Assembly: GCF_027706145.1 (NCBI RefSeq)
Contig: NZ_JAQFWW010000009.1
Span: forward strand, 1-54,926
DNA from: Bacillus changyiensis
GTDB lineage: Bacteria > Bacillota > Bacilli > Bacillales > Bacillaceae
Length of the DNA: 54,926 nucleotides
Direction of reading: 5' to 3'
Shown here piece after piece: positions 20,543 through 30,274 of the stretch. The translations under genes and the position numbers were made by a program. Position 1 is the stretch's first letter. Every line of letters begins with the position of its first letter. A model generated the notes under the pieces. It did no database searches and was not told the DNA's origin. It saw nothing but the letters and a program-made list of their open reading frames with translations.

Positions 20543-21169
20543 TCATCTTTTTAAAATTTTATTAATTAAGATGATGAATAGTTTCTGTACTTTTGTTAAA
20601 AATCCTGCTCCTTTTTCAAAAAAATGTTTCACCTTTAGCTGAATAACTGCAGGGAGAAGTTTGAAACATTTATATACAATGGAATAGATTGGGTATGTTG
20701 CTATTTTAACGATTTTATATAAACATACCCCAAAAAAGCAAAAAAGACCATAGATATTTCTTATTGTAGTCCAGATGACGAGCAAAATGACGTGAAATGT
20801 CCATAAAAACGGACGTAATACTATTAGTTTCGTCATTTTTGCTAAGATCTGAAATATAAATACAAAAAAAGAAATCATCAAATCCAAAGCCGTCAAATAA
20901 ATTTGTTTAAAAAGACTCTGGTAGACAGCAACCCCCAACAAAACCGCCAAGAAAATATAAAGCCTGAATTCACCTTCATTCACACAAAGTAACACATAGA
21001 AAAAAAGAAGGCCTTGTACCGCCCAAAACAAAAGGTCATGAATAAATAAGATCCATCTCGTTGTCTTAGAACGAATCACAAAGCATGTATAGGTATCAAG
21101 GGAGGCACCTAGCCACGCCCCCATTCCGGTCATGGCCAGCATTGTATAGAACTGTGTGGTCAGTGTCAT
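20543..21169 (-). CDS. yabQ: spore cortex biosynthesis protein YabQ
   Basis: A 208-aa membrane protein with about five hydrophobic segments (near 5-25, 38-60, 68-90, 98-125 and 130-150) and a basic C-terminal tail. In B. subtilis YabQ is localised to the forespore outer membrane under sigma-E control and is required for cortex formation. The start overlaps the end of yabP as ATGA, and its stop runs into the divIC ribosome site, so the three are coupled. The biochemical function is unknown. Confidence 0.9.
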   Translation of the reverse strand: MTLTTQFYTMLAMTGMGAWLGASLDTYTCFVIRSKTTRWILFIHDLLFWAVQGLLFFYVLLCVNEGEFRLYIFLAVLLGVAVYQSLFKQIYLTALDLMISFFVFIFQILAKMTKLIVLRPFLWTFHVILLVIWTTIRNIYGLFCFFGVCLYKIVKIATYPIYSIVYKCFKLLPAVIQLKVKHFFEKGAGFLTKVQKLFIILINKILKR

Positions 21170-21474
21170 TTAAACAACTTGCTAAAAAAACCTTTAGCTT
21201 TCTCCCCCTGCTGCTCATCCAAATAGATGAGATCGAGCACTCTACCCTTAATGGAGACAACACCTTTCTCTAAATCCAAATTTTTCATTTGTAAGTTTTC
21301 GCCTCTGACTGACAACATACCCATCACTGTTTCCAGTAAAAATTCCTCATTATCAAAACTCTCTACCTGTTTGACGCCGGAAATATCCAACAACTTGCGC
21401 CCCTTCATCATGACATCATGTTCAGGAGCAGAAGAACCGCTAGAAGAGTTGGGCTGATCAAAATATGCACTCAT
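21166..21474 (-). CDS. yabP: sporulation protein YabP
   Basis: A 102-aa YabP/YqfC family protein. The conserved core EHDVMMKGRKLLDISGVKQVESF through GVVSIKGRVLDLIYLDEQ fills most of the sequence. B. subtilis YabP is made in the mother cell and is needed for the cortex. The frame is open to 21489, but the ATG at 21474 lies 8 bases after GGGGG and matches the family start. It is the first gene of the cluster that continues with yabQ and divIC, and a sigma-E-like -10 lies upstream. Confidence 0.92.
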   Translation of the reverse strand: MSAYFDQPNSSSGSSAPEHDVMMKGRKLLDISGVKQVESFDNEEFLLETVMGMLSVRGENLQMKNLDLEKGVVSIKGRVLDLIYLDEQQGEKAKGFFSKLFK

Positions 21475-21511
21475 CGACTCATCCCCCATATTCTCATACT
21501 ATTGATACTGC

Positions 21512-21519
21512 ATTGTATG
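21512..21519 (-). promoter_or_regulatory. possible sigma-E -10 element for yabP
   Basis: CATACAAT, a good match to the sigma-E -10 consensus, lies about 40 bp before yabP. The -35 region at the right distance is a poor match, so the call rests on the -10 and on the known sigma-E control of yabP in B. subtilis. Confidence 0.45.
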
Positions 21520-21545
21520 AGTTAGGGTATTTTTTTAGAACAAGC

Positions 21546-21809
21546 CTATTCTTCGTTGAGCTTTTCTTCCTTGAGAATCGTATACATACTGGCTGCTTCG
21601 TCTTTTTTTGTCGTATCTTTTAACTCATTGACTGTAACAGTGACAAGTTTTTGTCCGAAACGCACGACCAGTTCGTCTCCTGCTTTCACATCAGAACTCG
21701 CCTTCGCCTTTTGGCCATTAACTAAGATTCTCCCTTGGTCAGCTACCTCCTTAGCGAGTGTTCGTCTTTTAATCAATCTTGAAACTTTCAGAAACTTATC
21801 TAACCTCAT
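21546..21809 (-). CDS. rqcP: S4-domain ribosome quality control protein RqcP (YabO)
   Basis: An 87-aa, Hsp15-like S4 RNA-binding protein. The S4 fold is [36 protein letters not shown], followed by a beta-rich tail. In B. subtilis YabO/RqcP binds the 50S subunit with RqcH and helps add alanine tails to stalled nascent chains. It begins 6 bp after yabN and is probably co-transcribed with it. A short C-terminal acidic tail is the only addition to the S4 core. The family assignment is firm. Confidence 0.92.
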   Translation of the reverse strand: MRLDKFLKVSRLIKRRTLAKEVADQGRILVNGQKAKASSDVKAGDELVVRFGQKLVTVTVNELKDTTKKDEAASMYTILKEEKLNEE

Positions 21810-21815
21810 CGTCTG

Positions 21816-23285
21816 TTAGCTCCTTTCCATTTTTTTAGCTTCATTCCATAGCTCATCCATTTCCTCTAGTGTCATGCTGACTATGTCTTTCCCTGAATGG
21901 TTCGCTGCTTGCTCAATATAGTTGAATCGCCTGTAAAACTTAGCATTCGTCATGGTGAGCGCTTCTTCAGGGTCAATTTTATAAAAACGACCAATATTAA
22001 CTAAAGCAAATAAAATATCACCAAATTCTTCTTTTATTTTTTTGCTTTGGGCTTGAGAATTAGAAAGTTCTAAGGAGAATTCTTTCATTTCTTCATTGAC
22101 TTTGTTCCAAATGTCATTTACATCAGACCAGTCAAAACCGACTTTGGCTGCCTTTTTCTGCAATTGGTTCGCTTTTGAGAGAGATGGCAACGGTTTTGGG
22201 ACATCATCAAGCAGAGATTTTTCAATTGTTTGCTTTTCTGAGCTTTTAATCTCTTCCCAGTTTACCATGACGTCAGCCTCATCATGAACTGTGACATTGC
22301 CAAAAACATGCGGATGCCTTCTAATCATTTTCGCAGTAATTTCGCGAATAACATCATGAATGGTAAACAAACCTTCGTCATCACCGATTTGTGCATGCAA
22401 TAAGACTTGCAACAGAACATCCCCTAGCTCTTCTACAATATGGTCCGGCTCTTCTTCATCAATCGCTTCTAGCACTTCATAGCATTCTTCAATTAAGTAT
22501 TTTTTCAATGACTGATGGGTTTGCTTTTGATCCCAAGGACACCCCTCAGGTCCACGCAATTTTTGAATAACACGACGGAACATCGAAAACTCATGGTAAA
22601 GCAAGGTTTCATCTTTAACTGGAGGTACATAAACACTCGTTAAATTACTGATATTGACACTTCTGTCCAATTCGTAAAGAGGTACTTTCCTGATCTCCTC
22701 TTCACTGCTTCCGGCTGCCGTTACAATGACAATTTCGTAATCATCTGGAAGCTTTTCCATCAACGTCAATTTCACTTCTGAAGCTGTCATTTGGTCATAT
22801 ACTTGACAAATGATCACATGGTGACGAAGCTCAATTTCGTCTTCTGAAAACCGGATAGCATCAACTAACTGGAAACCTTCGATCGGATCGATGTTTAGAG
22901 CGTTAAATGTCGCATCTAGAAAGCTTTGACCTCCTTCCACTCTCACGGTCACTTGATGGTCTTTATGTCTTTCAAGCAATAGCTGAACTGTTTTTTCAGC
23001 AACACTCGGATGCCCAGGCACTGCATAAAGAATATCTTGATGCATGGCTTTCTGAAAAAGCTTTTCAACGATCTCTTCGTAGACCGCTTCAAATTGATCA
23101 TGTTTCTCATAAATATCATCGAAAAAATACATATTAGGAATTTCTTTTGTTAGTTCCTTCACTAAAGGATGGTCTTGTGTTCTGCAATAGACAGCCTCAG
23201 CCTGTGTAAGACATTTATATATACCTAGTGTTAATTGATTGATATCGCCTGCACCAAGACCGACGACAGTAATTTTACCAGCCAT
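21816..23285 (-). CDS. yabN: MazG-family nucleoside triphosphate pyrophosphohydrolase with methylase-like domain (YabN)
   Basis: A 489-aa fusion. Residues 1-220 form a tetrapyrrole (SAM-dependent) methylase-like domain starting ITVVGLGAGDINQLTLG. Residues about 245-489 are MazG, with the metal-binding EECYEVLEAIDEEEPDHIVEE...D pattern and a second MazG-like half at the C-terminus. MazG hydrolyses NTPs to NMPs, probably cleaning the nucleotide pool. The frame is open 69 bases further upstream, but the ATG at 23285 follows AAAGGGG at good spacing and matches the B. subtilis length. It lies right after yabM. Confidence 0.94.
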   Translation of the reverse strand: MAGKITVVGLGAGDINQLTLGIYKCLTQAEAVYCRTQDHPLVKELTKEIPNMYFFDDIYEKHDQFEAVYEEIVEKLFQKAMHQDILYAVPGHPSVAEKTVQLLLERHKDHQVTVRVEGGQSFLDATFNALNIDPIEGFQLVDAIRFSEDEIELRHHVIICQVYDQMTASEVKLTLMEKLPDDYEIVIVTAAGSSEEEIRKVPLYELDRSVNISNLTSVYVPPVKDETLLYHEFSMFRRVIQKLRGPEGCPWDQKQTHQSLKKYLIEECYEVLEAIDEEEPDHIVEELGDVLLQVLLHAQIGDDEGLFTIHDVIREITAKMIRRHPHVFGNVTVHDEADVMVNWEEIKSSEKQTIEKSLLDDVPKPLPSLSKANQLQKKAAKVGFDWSDVNDIWNKVNEEMKEFSLELSNSQAQSKKIKEEFGDILFALVNIGRFYKIDPEEALTMTNAKFYRRFNYIEQAANHSGKDIVSMTLEEMDELWNEAKKMERS

Positions 23286-23286
23286 A

Positions 23287-24864
23287 CTATTCGCCCCTTT
23301 CTCGTTTAAATGTAAACAAATGGATTGCAAAAGGCAAAAGTTCGAGTTCCTCATCTGAATACACCTTTAATTTGATGATACTATACAAATAGGTAGCGCC
23401 ACCGAGCACTACGCCAGTAAGACTTTCAAATGCGGCTATCCACCTGCTTTCTGTATCTATCACCATTTCAAATATATAAAGCCAAGCCACTAAAACCATT
23501 AACATCATGAAAGCTGAAATCAATAGCCCGCTCATATTGTAGTCAGAAAGCTTAGTCAAACTTTGCCTTTTCAGTTTTAAAAAGTTTAGCAAGGCAACAA
23601 AAGCGAATGATAATGCTGTTGCTAATGCCGCTCCTTCTATTCCGAACGATGGAATCAACATAACATTCAAAATCGTTTTTATCACTGTTCCTAATAAAAC
23701 GGAGACAGCTGGAAAAAATGGATGTCCAAATCCTTGTAAAACAGCAGTTATTGTCATGGCAAGTGACGCAAAAAAGATCGATAAACTGAAAATCTGCAGC
23801 GCTGCCGTTCCTTCACTATTTTTAAACAGCATCATATTTACAGGGTCCAAAATGCAAATAAGACCGACTGCTGCCCCGATTCCAAGCGTCAAACTCGTTT
23901 TCATTGCATATTGCACTTTTAACTGCAAATTGGTTTCTTGCTGCTTCCGTGCCTTTGTAAGCGTTGGGACAAGGGCCGTCGCCACACTCACTGCAAAAAC
24001 GGTTCCAAGTTGAAGTAGTGGCTGGCCTCTGTCATAAACACCTTTTATATGTTTTGCCTCTAGTTTGTCCAAACCATGATCGAGCAGTAGTGAATATAAA
24101 TTGAATGCATCAACAAGCTGAATGAGAATGAGCATGAGACTGCTGACACAGATTGTCAGCGTATAAAATGATAGCTGTTTAATAACTGTTTTCGTATTCA
24201 GATTAGACACCTCTGATCGGTGTCTCCTGTCCCTCGTTACCCAAAACTTAGCCAATATAATAAATGCTGTAAGACCTCCGACAAACGAAGCAAAGGCTGC
24301 CCCCGCTCCAGTATCGTATAAAGAAAAACCTTGTTTAACCAACCACCATGTTAACAAGAGAATAACAGTGACTCGAACAAGCTGCTCCCCCATTTGTGAA
24401 AAAGCAGTTGGCACCATCCACTGTCTACCTTGAAAATAACCTCTGAAAAAGGATATAAACGGAAGCAGTAAATAAGAGAACGAAACAGCGCGAATCACCT
24501 GCTCAAGATCTGGGTCACCCATTAGCCAAGCTATACCTTTTGCTCCAGCGAAAAGAATCAAAAAACAACTTAAACCAATACCAGACAAAAACATCATCGA
24601 GATGCGAAGAATCTTTGCTCGGTTTTCAACTTCATAATCATTCATGATTTTTGAGATTGTCACAGGAAACCCGACAGTCACTAACACGACTGATATTCCT
24701 AACAACGGATATACTTGCTGATATATGTAAAAACCGACATCTCCTACTATATTTTGAAAAGGCACTCTGTACCCTGCGCTTAATACCTTTGAAAAAATTC
24801 CCGCTAGTGATAACACAAAAGCACCTTGCCAAAGTTGGCGTTTTTGTTCACTCAAAGTACGCAT
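23287..24864 (-). CDS. yabM: MOP-superfamily flippase, SpoVB/MurJ-like (YabM)
   Basis: A 525-aa polytopic membrane protein with about 14 helices. The N-terminal GAFVLSLAGIFSKVLSAGYRVPF and the Arg-rich FRGYFQGRQWMVPTAFSQ loop are typical of the polysaccharide biosynthesis/MurJ branch. It is a relative of SpoVB and MurJ that probably flips an undecaprenyl-linked precursor; the substrate is not known. The ATG at 24864 has AGGAAGGAG upstream. The stop lies immediately before the yabN start, and spoVT lies upstream behind two terminators. Confidence 0.9.
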   Translation of the reverse strand: MRTLSEQKRQLWQGAFVLSLAGIFSKVLSAGYRVPFQNIVGDVGFYIYQQVYPLLGISVVLVTVGFPVTISKIMNDYEVENRAKILRISMMFLSGIGLSCFLILFAGAKGIAWLMGDPDLEQVIRAVSFSYLLLPFISFFRGYFQGRQWMVPTAFSQMGEQLVRVTVILLLTWWLVKQGFSLYDTGAGAAFASFVGGLTAFIILAKFWVTRDRRHRSEVSNLNTKTVIKQLSFYTLTICVSSLMLILIQLVDAFNLYSLLLDHGLDKLEAKHIKGVYDRGQPLLQLGTVFAVSVATALVPTLTKARKQQETNLQLKVQYAMKTSLTLGIGAAVGLICILDPVNMMLFKNSEGTAALQIFSLSIFFASLAMTITAVLQGFGHPFFPAVSVLLGTVIKTILNVMLIPSFGIEGAALATALSFAFVALLNFLKLKRQSLTKLSDYNMSGLLISAFMMLMVLVAWLYIFEMVIDTESRWIAAFESLTGVVLGGATYLYSIIKLKVYSDEELELLPFAIHLFTFKRERGE

Positions 24865-24944
24865 ATCGTAAGCTCCTTCCTATGCGCAAAAACACACATG
24901 AACCGTGCTTATTATACCATACGGGCCCTACGACAATAAAAAAA

Positions 24945-25007
24945 GAACAGCCTGATTCTGCTGTTCATAAAAAAGATTTGGCAATCTCCTTTTATAAAGG
25001 GATTGCC
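24945..25007 (-). terminator. two tandem terminators after spoVT
   Basis: The first hairpin met by the minus-strand transcript (24980-25007) pairs GGCAATC with GATTGCC and is followed by AAATCTTTTTT. The second (24945-24966) pairs GAACAG with CTGTTC and is followed by TTTTTTTATTG. Together they insulate yabM from spoVT. Confidence 0.85.
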
Positions 25008-25024
25008 AAAAAACGGTATAAGAC

Positions 25025-25558
25025 CTATTGTTCCATTTGTCGTGCCAGAAAACCGGCAGCTGTTTCGACTGCTTTATGTTCAACTTCACCAATTGTTTGA
25101 TCTTTTGAGAAAATCACGACAGCTCCAATTGGATCTCCATTGGCAACAATTGGGCCAATCGTATAGGAATTCACTTCTTCTTCAATCCCATCTATTAGCT
25201 GAATTGTTTTGTTTTCCTCTAATACAGAGTTACGCTGTTCCATCGTTTTTTCTACGATATCACCAATCGATTTGTTCATATAATCTTTTTTTGAGCTTCC
25301 AGATACCGCGATAAACACATCCCGGTCACAAATCAAAACAGAATGTCCCATACTATCATAAAGGGCGTCTGCATATTCCCTTGCAAAGTCACCAAGTTCA
25401 CTGATTGGAGAGTACTTTTTTAAAATGACCTCCCCATCCCGGTCAACAAATATTTCTAAAGGATCTCCCTCTCGAATACGTAATGTTCTTCGTATTTCTT
25501 TAGGGATCACGACCCGTCCTAAATCATCAATCCGACGTACGATACCAGTTGCTTTCAT
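25025..25558 (-). CDS. spoVT: stage V sporulation transcription factor SpoVT
   Basis: A 177-aa forespore regulator that tunes sigma-G genes. The N-terminal AbrB-type swapped-hairpin DNA-binding domain (MKATGIVRRIDDLGRVVIPKEIRRTLRI) is followed by a GAF-like domain from about residue 57. It is a paralogue of AbrB, encoded at 44.7 kb in this window. In B. subtilis it is transcribed by sigma-G; a matching promoter is seen upstream. It lies about 150 bp after mfd. Confidence 0.97.
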   Translation of the reverse strand: MKATGIVRRIDDLGRVVIPKEIRRTLRIREGDPLEIFVDRDGEVILKKYSPISELGDFAREYADALYDSMGHSVLICDRDVFIAVSGSSKKDYMNKSIGDIVEKTMEQRNSVLEENKTIQLIDGIEEEVNSYTIGPIVANGDPIGAVVIFSKDQTIGEVEHKAVETAAGFLARQMEQ

Positions 25559-25660
25559 CTGTGCTGCCTCTCTTTCTTTTGATGATATATATCTGGAGGA
25601 TAATAATAGCGCAGTGTCCTTACAATTAACACTCTCCCTCCGCTCTCGTTGATTTGATTT

Positions 25661-25690
25661 TAGTATCCGTCACATCAGATGTAATATACA
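25661..25690 (-). promoter_or_regulatory. sigma-G promoter of spoVT
   Basis: TGTATA (25685-25690) and GATACTA (25661-25667) are separated by 17 bp on the minus strand, close to the sigma-G pattern TGnATA with CATACTA. It lies between mfd and spoVT, about 100 bp before the spoVT start. Confidence 0.65.
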
Positions 25691-25707
25691 TGAGAAACAA
25701 GAAAATT

Positions 25708-28700
25708 TTATGATGATGCAATCGTTTGCTTTTTAACATTTTGTAAACCTTTTAGGATATACAGCAATGTTTCAAGCCAGTCTTCTGGTTTACGATTTTT
25801 AATTTGAATTGATATTTTTAATTTGTTGCCATCCATCCCAAGACCGATCTGCCTGCCATACTTACTACCCAATTCAAACAATTTCTGCCCGTCAATTTCT
25901 GAGCTGGCCTTTTCATCAATTGTCAGTCTTACAGCTTCTTTGTCCTGTTTAATAAGTTTGACACGCTCTTTAATGGCGTACACTTTCATTTCGGCAATGG
26001 CAAATAAATATTCGACTTCTTTCGGATATTCGCCAAAGCGATCAATCATCTCATCCTGAAGCTCACTTTTTTCTTCTAGTGTGACAATCGATCTAAATCG
26101 TTTATACATATCTATTTTTTGTTTGCCATCTGTTACATAGGTTTGCGGAATATATGCATCAAGTTCTAAATCAATTTCCGATTCAAACCGTTCAATTTGC
26201 TGTGTATCTCCTTTGCGGGCTTCAATAGCTTCCTTGAGCATCTGTGAATACAAGTCAAAACCGACAGAATCTATAAAACCATGCTGTTGTGCGCCGAGAA
26301 GATTTCCCGCTCCCCGAATTGTCAAATCACGCATCGCAATTTTAAAGCCGGAGCCTAGTTCAGTAAACTCTTTAATTGCTTGAAGTCTTTTTTCTGCAAC
26401 TTCTGTTAAGACCTTGTCTTTCCGATAAGTGAAATATGCATATGCGACCCGATTTGAACGTCCGACACGACCCCTTAACTGATAAAGCTGAGAGAGTCCC
26501 ATCTTATCACCGTCATATACGATTAATGTATTGACATTCGGAATATCAACACCTGTTTCAATGATGGTCGTACTCACAAGTACATCTGATTCACCCTCTA
26601 AAAAATTCAGCATAACTGATTCGAGTTCATTTTCTGTCATTTTCCCATGAGCATATGCAACTTTCGCATCAGGTACAAGCATTGATATTTCTTCAGTCTT
26701 TCTTTCAATATCTTCCACTCTGTTGTACAGGAAGTAGACCTGACCGCCTCTGGCAAGTTCCCGTTCAATTGCTTCTCTCACGAGTGCACCGTTATATTCA
26801 ACAACATACGTCTGAACCGGAAAACGGTTTTCCGGTGGGGTTTCAATAACTGATAAATCTCGAACGCCAAGCATGGACATATGAAGAGTTCTCGGAATTG
26901 GTGTTGCTGTTAAAGTTAGAACATCTACATTTGCCTTAATTCTTTTAATCTTTTCCTTGTGCGTAACACCGAACCTTTGTTCCTCATCAATAATTAATAA
27001 ACCTAGATCTTTATAGACGACATCTTTTGATAGTAACCGATGTGTTCCAATCACAATATCAACCGTACCATTTTTCAAACCTTTAATCGTCTCTGTAGCT
27101 TCTTTTCTTGTACGAAAACGACTTAGTAACCCAATAGTAACCGGATAGTCCTGAAAACGCTCCAAAATCGTTTCATAATGCTGCTGTGCCAATATTGTTG
27201 TGGGGACAAGGATCGCAACTTGTTTACCATCTGCAATTGCTTTGAAGGCTGCACGAATGGCTACCTCTGTCTTGCCATAGCCGACATCACCACAAAGCAA
27301 TCGGTCCATCGGCCGCTCTTTCTCCATGTCCTTTTTAATTTCCTGTATAGACCTCAGTTGATCTTCTGTTTCTTGGTATGGAAAAGCGGCTTCAAATTCA
27401 CGTTGCATTTCATGGTCTGGTGAAAACGCATATCCCTTGCTCGCTTCCCTTTCCGCATATAGCTTGATCAAATCATCAGCGATATCTTGGACAGAGGATT
27501 CAACCTTTTTCTTGACCCTCTTCCATTCGCTTCCTCCTAGTTTGTACAGTTTAGGTTCTTTTCCCTCAGAGCCTACATACTTTTGAACTTGGTCAATTTG
27601 ATCAACAGGAACATAAAGCTTATCACTACCTTGGTAATGAATATTAAGGTAATCTTTGTGAATTCCATTTATTTCAAGGGTTTCAATCCCTAAATACTTT
27701 CCAATCCCATGGTTGACGTGTACAACATAATCACCAACCTGGAGTTCGGAGTAGCTTTTAATTCTTTCTGCATTTGTCAATTTTTGCTTTCTAGGTTGCT
27801 TTTTCACTCGTTTTTTAAAGAGTTCTTCTTCTGTAATAACAGCCAATTTTAATAATGGAAGTTCAAAGCCTGTTTGAAGATTACCCTCCATAATGTATGT
27901 CTGACCTTGGGCAAGCACCGCGTCTGGGCTAGCCTGGGCTGCCTCTATTTCATAGTCTGACAAAACAGATGCTAGTTTTTCGACACGCTCTTTTCGATCT
28001 CCAAGAAATACAGTTGTATATTTTGACTTTTTAAATCGCTCAAGCTCGCTTTTCAGCACATTCATTTGACCGTGAAAACTTTGCATTTGCTTACTGGAAA
28101 CATTTACGATATTTTGCGGACTCGTATGCTGAACATGTCTTAAAAACAAGGAATAATATAAAATCGGCCGCGACTGTTTTGACATCAGTTCGTGAAACGG
28201 AAATGACATGGATATGTCTTGAAGAATTTTGCCTTCTTCAAGAAGACTTACCATCCATTCCGCTTCTTCTTTTTGTAGCTGGTCTTCCATTTCATGTATA
28301 CGGCTAATTTCATCTAAAATTAGCAATGTATCGTTTGGAAAGTAGTCTAGTAAACTAGCAGGTTTCTCGTAAAAATAGGAGAGATACTTCACCATTTCTT
28401 GACTAACGTTTCCTTCAGTAAGCCTCTCTCTGTCTTCAGCTATATTTTGCTGAAGAATCTCTTTTCGCTTATCTTCTTTCAGTTTTTTAAGACTGTTGGC
28501 AAGGCCTTGATCAATTTGTTCAAGCACTCTTTTCCTGTTTTCTTCGCGGACAATCAATTCCTTGGCAGGACCGATTACCACTCGTTGGCGGGTTTCTAAG
28601 GAGCGTTGATCATCCGTATTAAATATGCGGATTGAATCAATTTCAGTATCAAATAGTTCGATTCTGACCGGATTCTCTTCAGTTAATGAATAGATATCAA

Positions 28701-29241
28701 TAATCCCACCGCGAATACTAAAGTCACCTGGAGCGGCAACCATATCGGTTCGTTCATAGCCTATTTGAACAAGGGTTTCAATCAGTTTTTGCTGATCAAT
28801 TTCATGGCCAATATCAATAGATATCTGACTGTTTTTCCATAACTCCATAGGAGGTAGCATTCTTCTGACGGCTGCTGCCGGAGCAACTACTACCGGAGTT
28901 TCACCACTTGCAAGCCGATTCAAAACGTCTAGCCTTTGTGAACGCAGTTCAGGGCTTGCAACCGCGATTTCGGACGAAATCAATTCGTTAACCGGATATA
29001 AAAGAACAGACTTATCTTTTATCAGTCCTGTTAAATCGTCTGTTATCTTTTGAGCTTGATAAAGGTTATGCGTAATTATTAATAATGGTCGATTCGTTTC
29101 CATTGATAAAGCCGAAGTGAATACTGATCGGGCAGATCCAGAAAGTCCCGCCAATAATTGTTCTTTCAGTCCTTCATTCAAACCACTAACAATGGATTTA
29201 AAGTCATCGCTTTCCGCAACATAGAATTGAATATTTTTCAA
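25708..29241 (-). CDS. mfd: transcription-repair coupling factor
   Basis: Mfd removes RNA polymerase stalled at DNA lesions and recruits UvrA. The N-terminal UvrB-homology region (GLSGSARSVFTSAL and SIRGGIIDIYS) is followed by the RNA polymerase-interaction domain near 490-560 (VGDYVVHVNHGIGKYLGIE). The RecG-like translocase has Walker A GDVGYGKTEVA, the DEEQ box IIDEEQRFGV and a TRG-type C-terminal motor. The start is TTG at 29241, preceded by GAGGAGGGG; this gives 1177 aa, the B. subtilis size. The upstream codons to 29265 lack a ribosome site. Confidence 0.97.
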   Translation of the reverse strand: MKNIQFYVAESDDFKSIVSGLNEGLKEQLLAGLSGSARSVFTSALSMETNRPLLIITHNLYQAQKITDDLTGLIKDKSVLLYPVNELISSEIAVASPELRSQRLDVLNRLASGETPVVVAPAAAVRRMLPPMELWKNSQISIDIGHEIDQQKLIETLVQIGYERTDMVAAPGDFSIRGGIIDIYSLTEENPVRIELFDTEIDSIRIFNTDDQRSLETRQRVVIGPAKELIVREENRKRVLEQIDQGLANSLKKLKEDKRKEILQQNIAEDRERLTEGNVSQEMVKYLSYFYEKPASLLDYFPNDTLLILDEISRIHEMEDQLQKEEAEWMVSLLEEGKILQDISMSFPFHELMSKQSRPILYYSLFLRHVQHTSPQNIVNVSSKQMQSFHGQMNVLKSELERFKKSKYTTVFLGDRKERVEKLASVLSDYEIEAAQASPDAVLAQGQTYIMEGNLQTGFELPLLKLAVITEEELFKKRVKKQPRKQKLTNAERIKSYSELQVGDYVVHVNHGIGKYLGIETLEINGIHKDYLNIHYQGSDKLYVPVDQIDQVQKYVGSEGKEPKLYKLGGSEWKRVKKKVESSVQDIADDLIKLYAEREASKGYAFSPDHEMQREFEAAFPYQETEDQLRSIQEIKKDMEKERPMDRLLCGDVGYGKTEVAIRAAFKAIADGKQVAILVPTTILAQQHYETILERFQDYPVTIGLLSRFRTRKEATETIKGLKNGTVDIVIGTHRLLSKDVVYKDLGLLIIDEEQRFGVTHKEKIKRIKANVDVLTLTATPIPRTLHMSMLGVRDLSVIETPPENRFPVQTYVVEYNGALVREAIERELARGGQVYFLYNRVEDIERKTEEISMLVPDAKVAYAHGKMTENELESVMLNFLEGESDVLVSTTIIETGVDIPNVNTLIVYDGDKMGLSQLYQLRGRVGRSNRVAYAYFTYRKDKVLTEVAEKRLQAIKEFTELGSGFKIAMRDLTIRGAGNLLGAQQHGFIDSVGFDLYSQMLKEAIEARKGDTQQIERFESEIDLELDAYIPQTYVTDGKQKIDMYKRFRSIVTLEEKSELQDEMIDRFGEYPKEVEYLFAIAEMKVYAIKERVKLIKQDKEAVRLTIDEKASSEIDGQKLFELGSKYGRQIGLGMDGNKLKISIQIKNRKPEDWLETLLYILKGLQNVKKQTIASS

Positions 29242-29276
29242 ATGTGCCCCTCCTCTCTTCCTCAAATAGAAAAATG

Positions 29277-29302
29277 CTTTGGTCTAGTCCCTACACCAAA
29301 GC
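29277..29302 (-). terminator. terminator of fin
   Basis: A perfect 8-bp stem (GCTTTGGT with ACCAAAGC, loop 10 nt) begins 3 bases after the fin stop and is followed on the minus strand by ATTTTTC. Confidence 0.85.
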
Positions 29303-29304
29303 TT

Positions 29305-29535
29305 TTATTGAATAAATGACTGATATTGATGAAAATCCGGGTTTCGTTCTAGTGCTTCCTGACAATCTTCACATATCGTCATTACATGTAAATCCCCATT
29401 ATCCTTATAAGAAATCATATCATTTCTTTCCTCAGCTGTTAAATGGTGAAAACCTAATTGTTCACTATTTGCATAAATATGGTCTAGACTGCCCACTTTA
29501 ACACCACAGTGACGACAGTAATAATGTAAAGCCAT
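29305..29535 (-). CDS. fin: anti-sigma-A factor Fin (YabK)
   Basis: A 76-aa zinc protein made in the early forespore. It carries CRHCG at residues 8-12 and a second pair, CEDC, at about 56-59, consistent with a four-cysteine zinc site. In B. subtilis Fin binds sigma-A (and so helps sigma-F hand over to sigma-G). The ATG at 29535 follows GGAGG. A sigma-F/sigma-G type promoter overlaps the end of pth, and a terminator follows, so fin is its own unit. Confidence 0.93.
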   Translation of the reverse strand: MALHYYCRHCGVKVGSLDHIYANSEQLGFHHLTAEERNDMISYKDNGDLHVMTICEDCQEALERNPDFHQYQSFIQ

Positions 29536-29568
29536 AAGGGAACCTCCAATAGCCAGTCTTTTTAAGAC

Positions 29569-29599
29569 TAGTATGAACCGGTCTTAATCATCTTATACC
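29569..29599 (-). promoter_or_regulatory. forespore (sigma-F/sigma-G) promoter of fin
   Basis: The -35 GGTATA (29594-29599) and -10 CATACTA (29569-29575) are 18 bp apart; CATACTA is the exact sigma-G -10. The -35 overlaps the pth stop codon. fin is known to be forespore-expressed in B. subtilis. Confidence 0.75.
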
Positions 29600-30159
29600 T
29601 TTACATTAAATTCGTTCATCACTTCTAAAAAAGATTTTTCCAACGAGGATGAACAGGCTTCAATCGTTTTTTGAATAGCTTTCTCAATGGCGGGCGCTTC
29701 TTCAGCAGAAAAACCACCAAGAACATAGTCCGTTATTTTCATACCATTTATCGGACGACCAATCCCGATTCTGAAGCGGTTAAATTCAGATGTTCCAAGA
29801 TGCTGAATAATGGATTTAATTCCGTTGTGCCCGCCTGCGCTCCCCCTTGTTCTTAAACGAATTTTTCCAGTAGGGAGATCCAGATCATCATAGATCACTT
29901 TCAGATTGTCAGTTGGGACTTCATAATAGTCTAGAAGCGGTCTTAAACATTCACCCGATAAATTCATATATGTAAGTGGTTTAACAAGTAGAACCTTTTC
30001 CCCGGAAACAACTCCAACCCCATATTGTCCATTGAACTTTGCTTTATTAAGTGTTATATTCCATTCCTTCGAAAGTTCATCAATAAGCATAAACCCTACA
30101 TTATGTCTCGTTTTTTCATATGTTTTCCCTGGGTTTCCTAAACCTGCAAACACAAGCAT
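29593..30159 (-). CDS. pth: peptidyl-tRNA hydrolase
   Basis: Pth cleaves peptidyl-tRNA released by drop-off and is essential; in B. subtilis it was first found as spoVC. It is 188 aa. The catalytic histidine is in [18 protein letters not shown] (about residue 20), with [19 protein letters not shown] and GGHNGIKSI contributing the active-site and RNA-binding residues. It follows ctc, from which it is separated by a terminator, so it likely depends partly on readthrough. The forespore promoter of fin lies over its last codons. Confidence 0.97.
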   Translation of the reverse strand: MLVFAGLGNPGKTYEKTRHNVGFMLIDELSKEWNITLNKAKFNGQYGVGVVSGEKVLLVKPLTYMNLSGECLRPLLDYYEVPTDNLKVIYDDLDLPTGKIRLRTRGSAGGHNGIKSIIQHLGTSEFNRFRIGIGRPINGMKITDYVLGGFSAEEAPAIEKAIQKTIEACSSSLEKSFLEVMNEFNVKV

Positions 30160-30240
30160 GATTTTTCTCCTCCCTTAATGGACCCCGTGCTTCTCTAGTG
30201 TTGAGGGGAAGAATCTTAATTCTCCTCATTCTAGCACAAA

Positions 30241-30267
30241 AGACGTAACCTCGGGAGGGTTACGTCT
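30241..30267 (-). terminator. terminator of ctc
   Basis: A perfect 10-bp stem (AGACGTAACC with GGTTACGTCT, loop 7 nt) is followed by TTTTGTG on the minus strand, 8 bases after the ctc stop. Confidence 0.85.
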
Positions 30268-30274
30268 TAAGTCT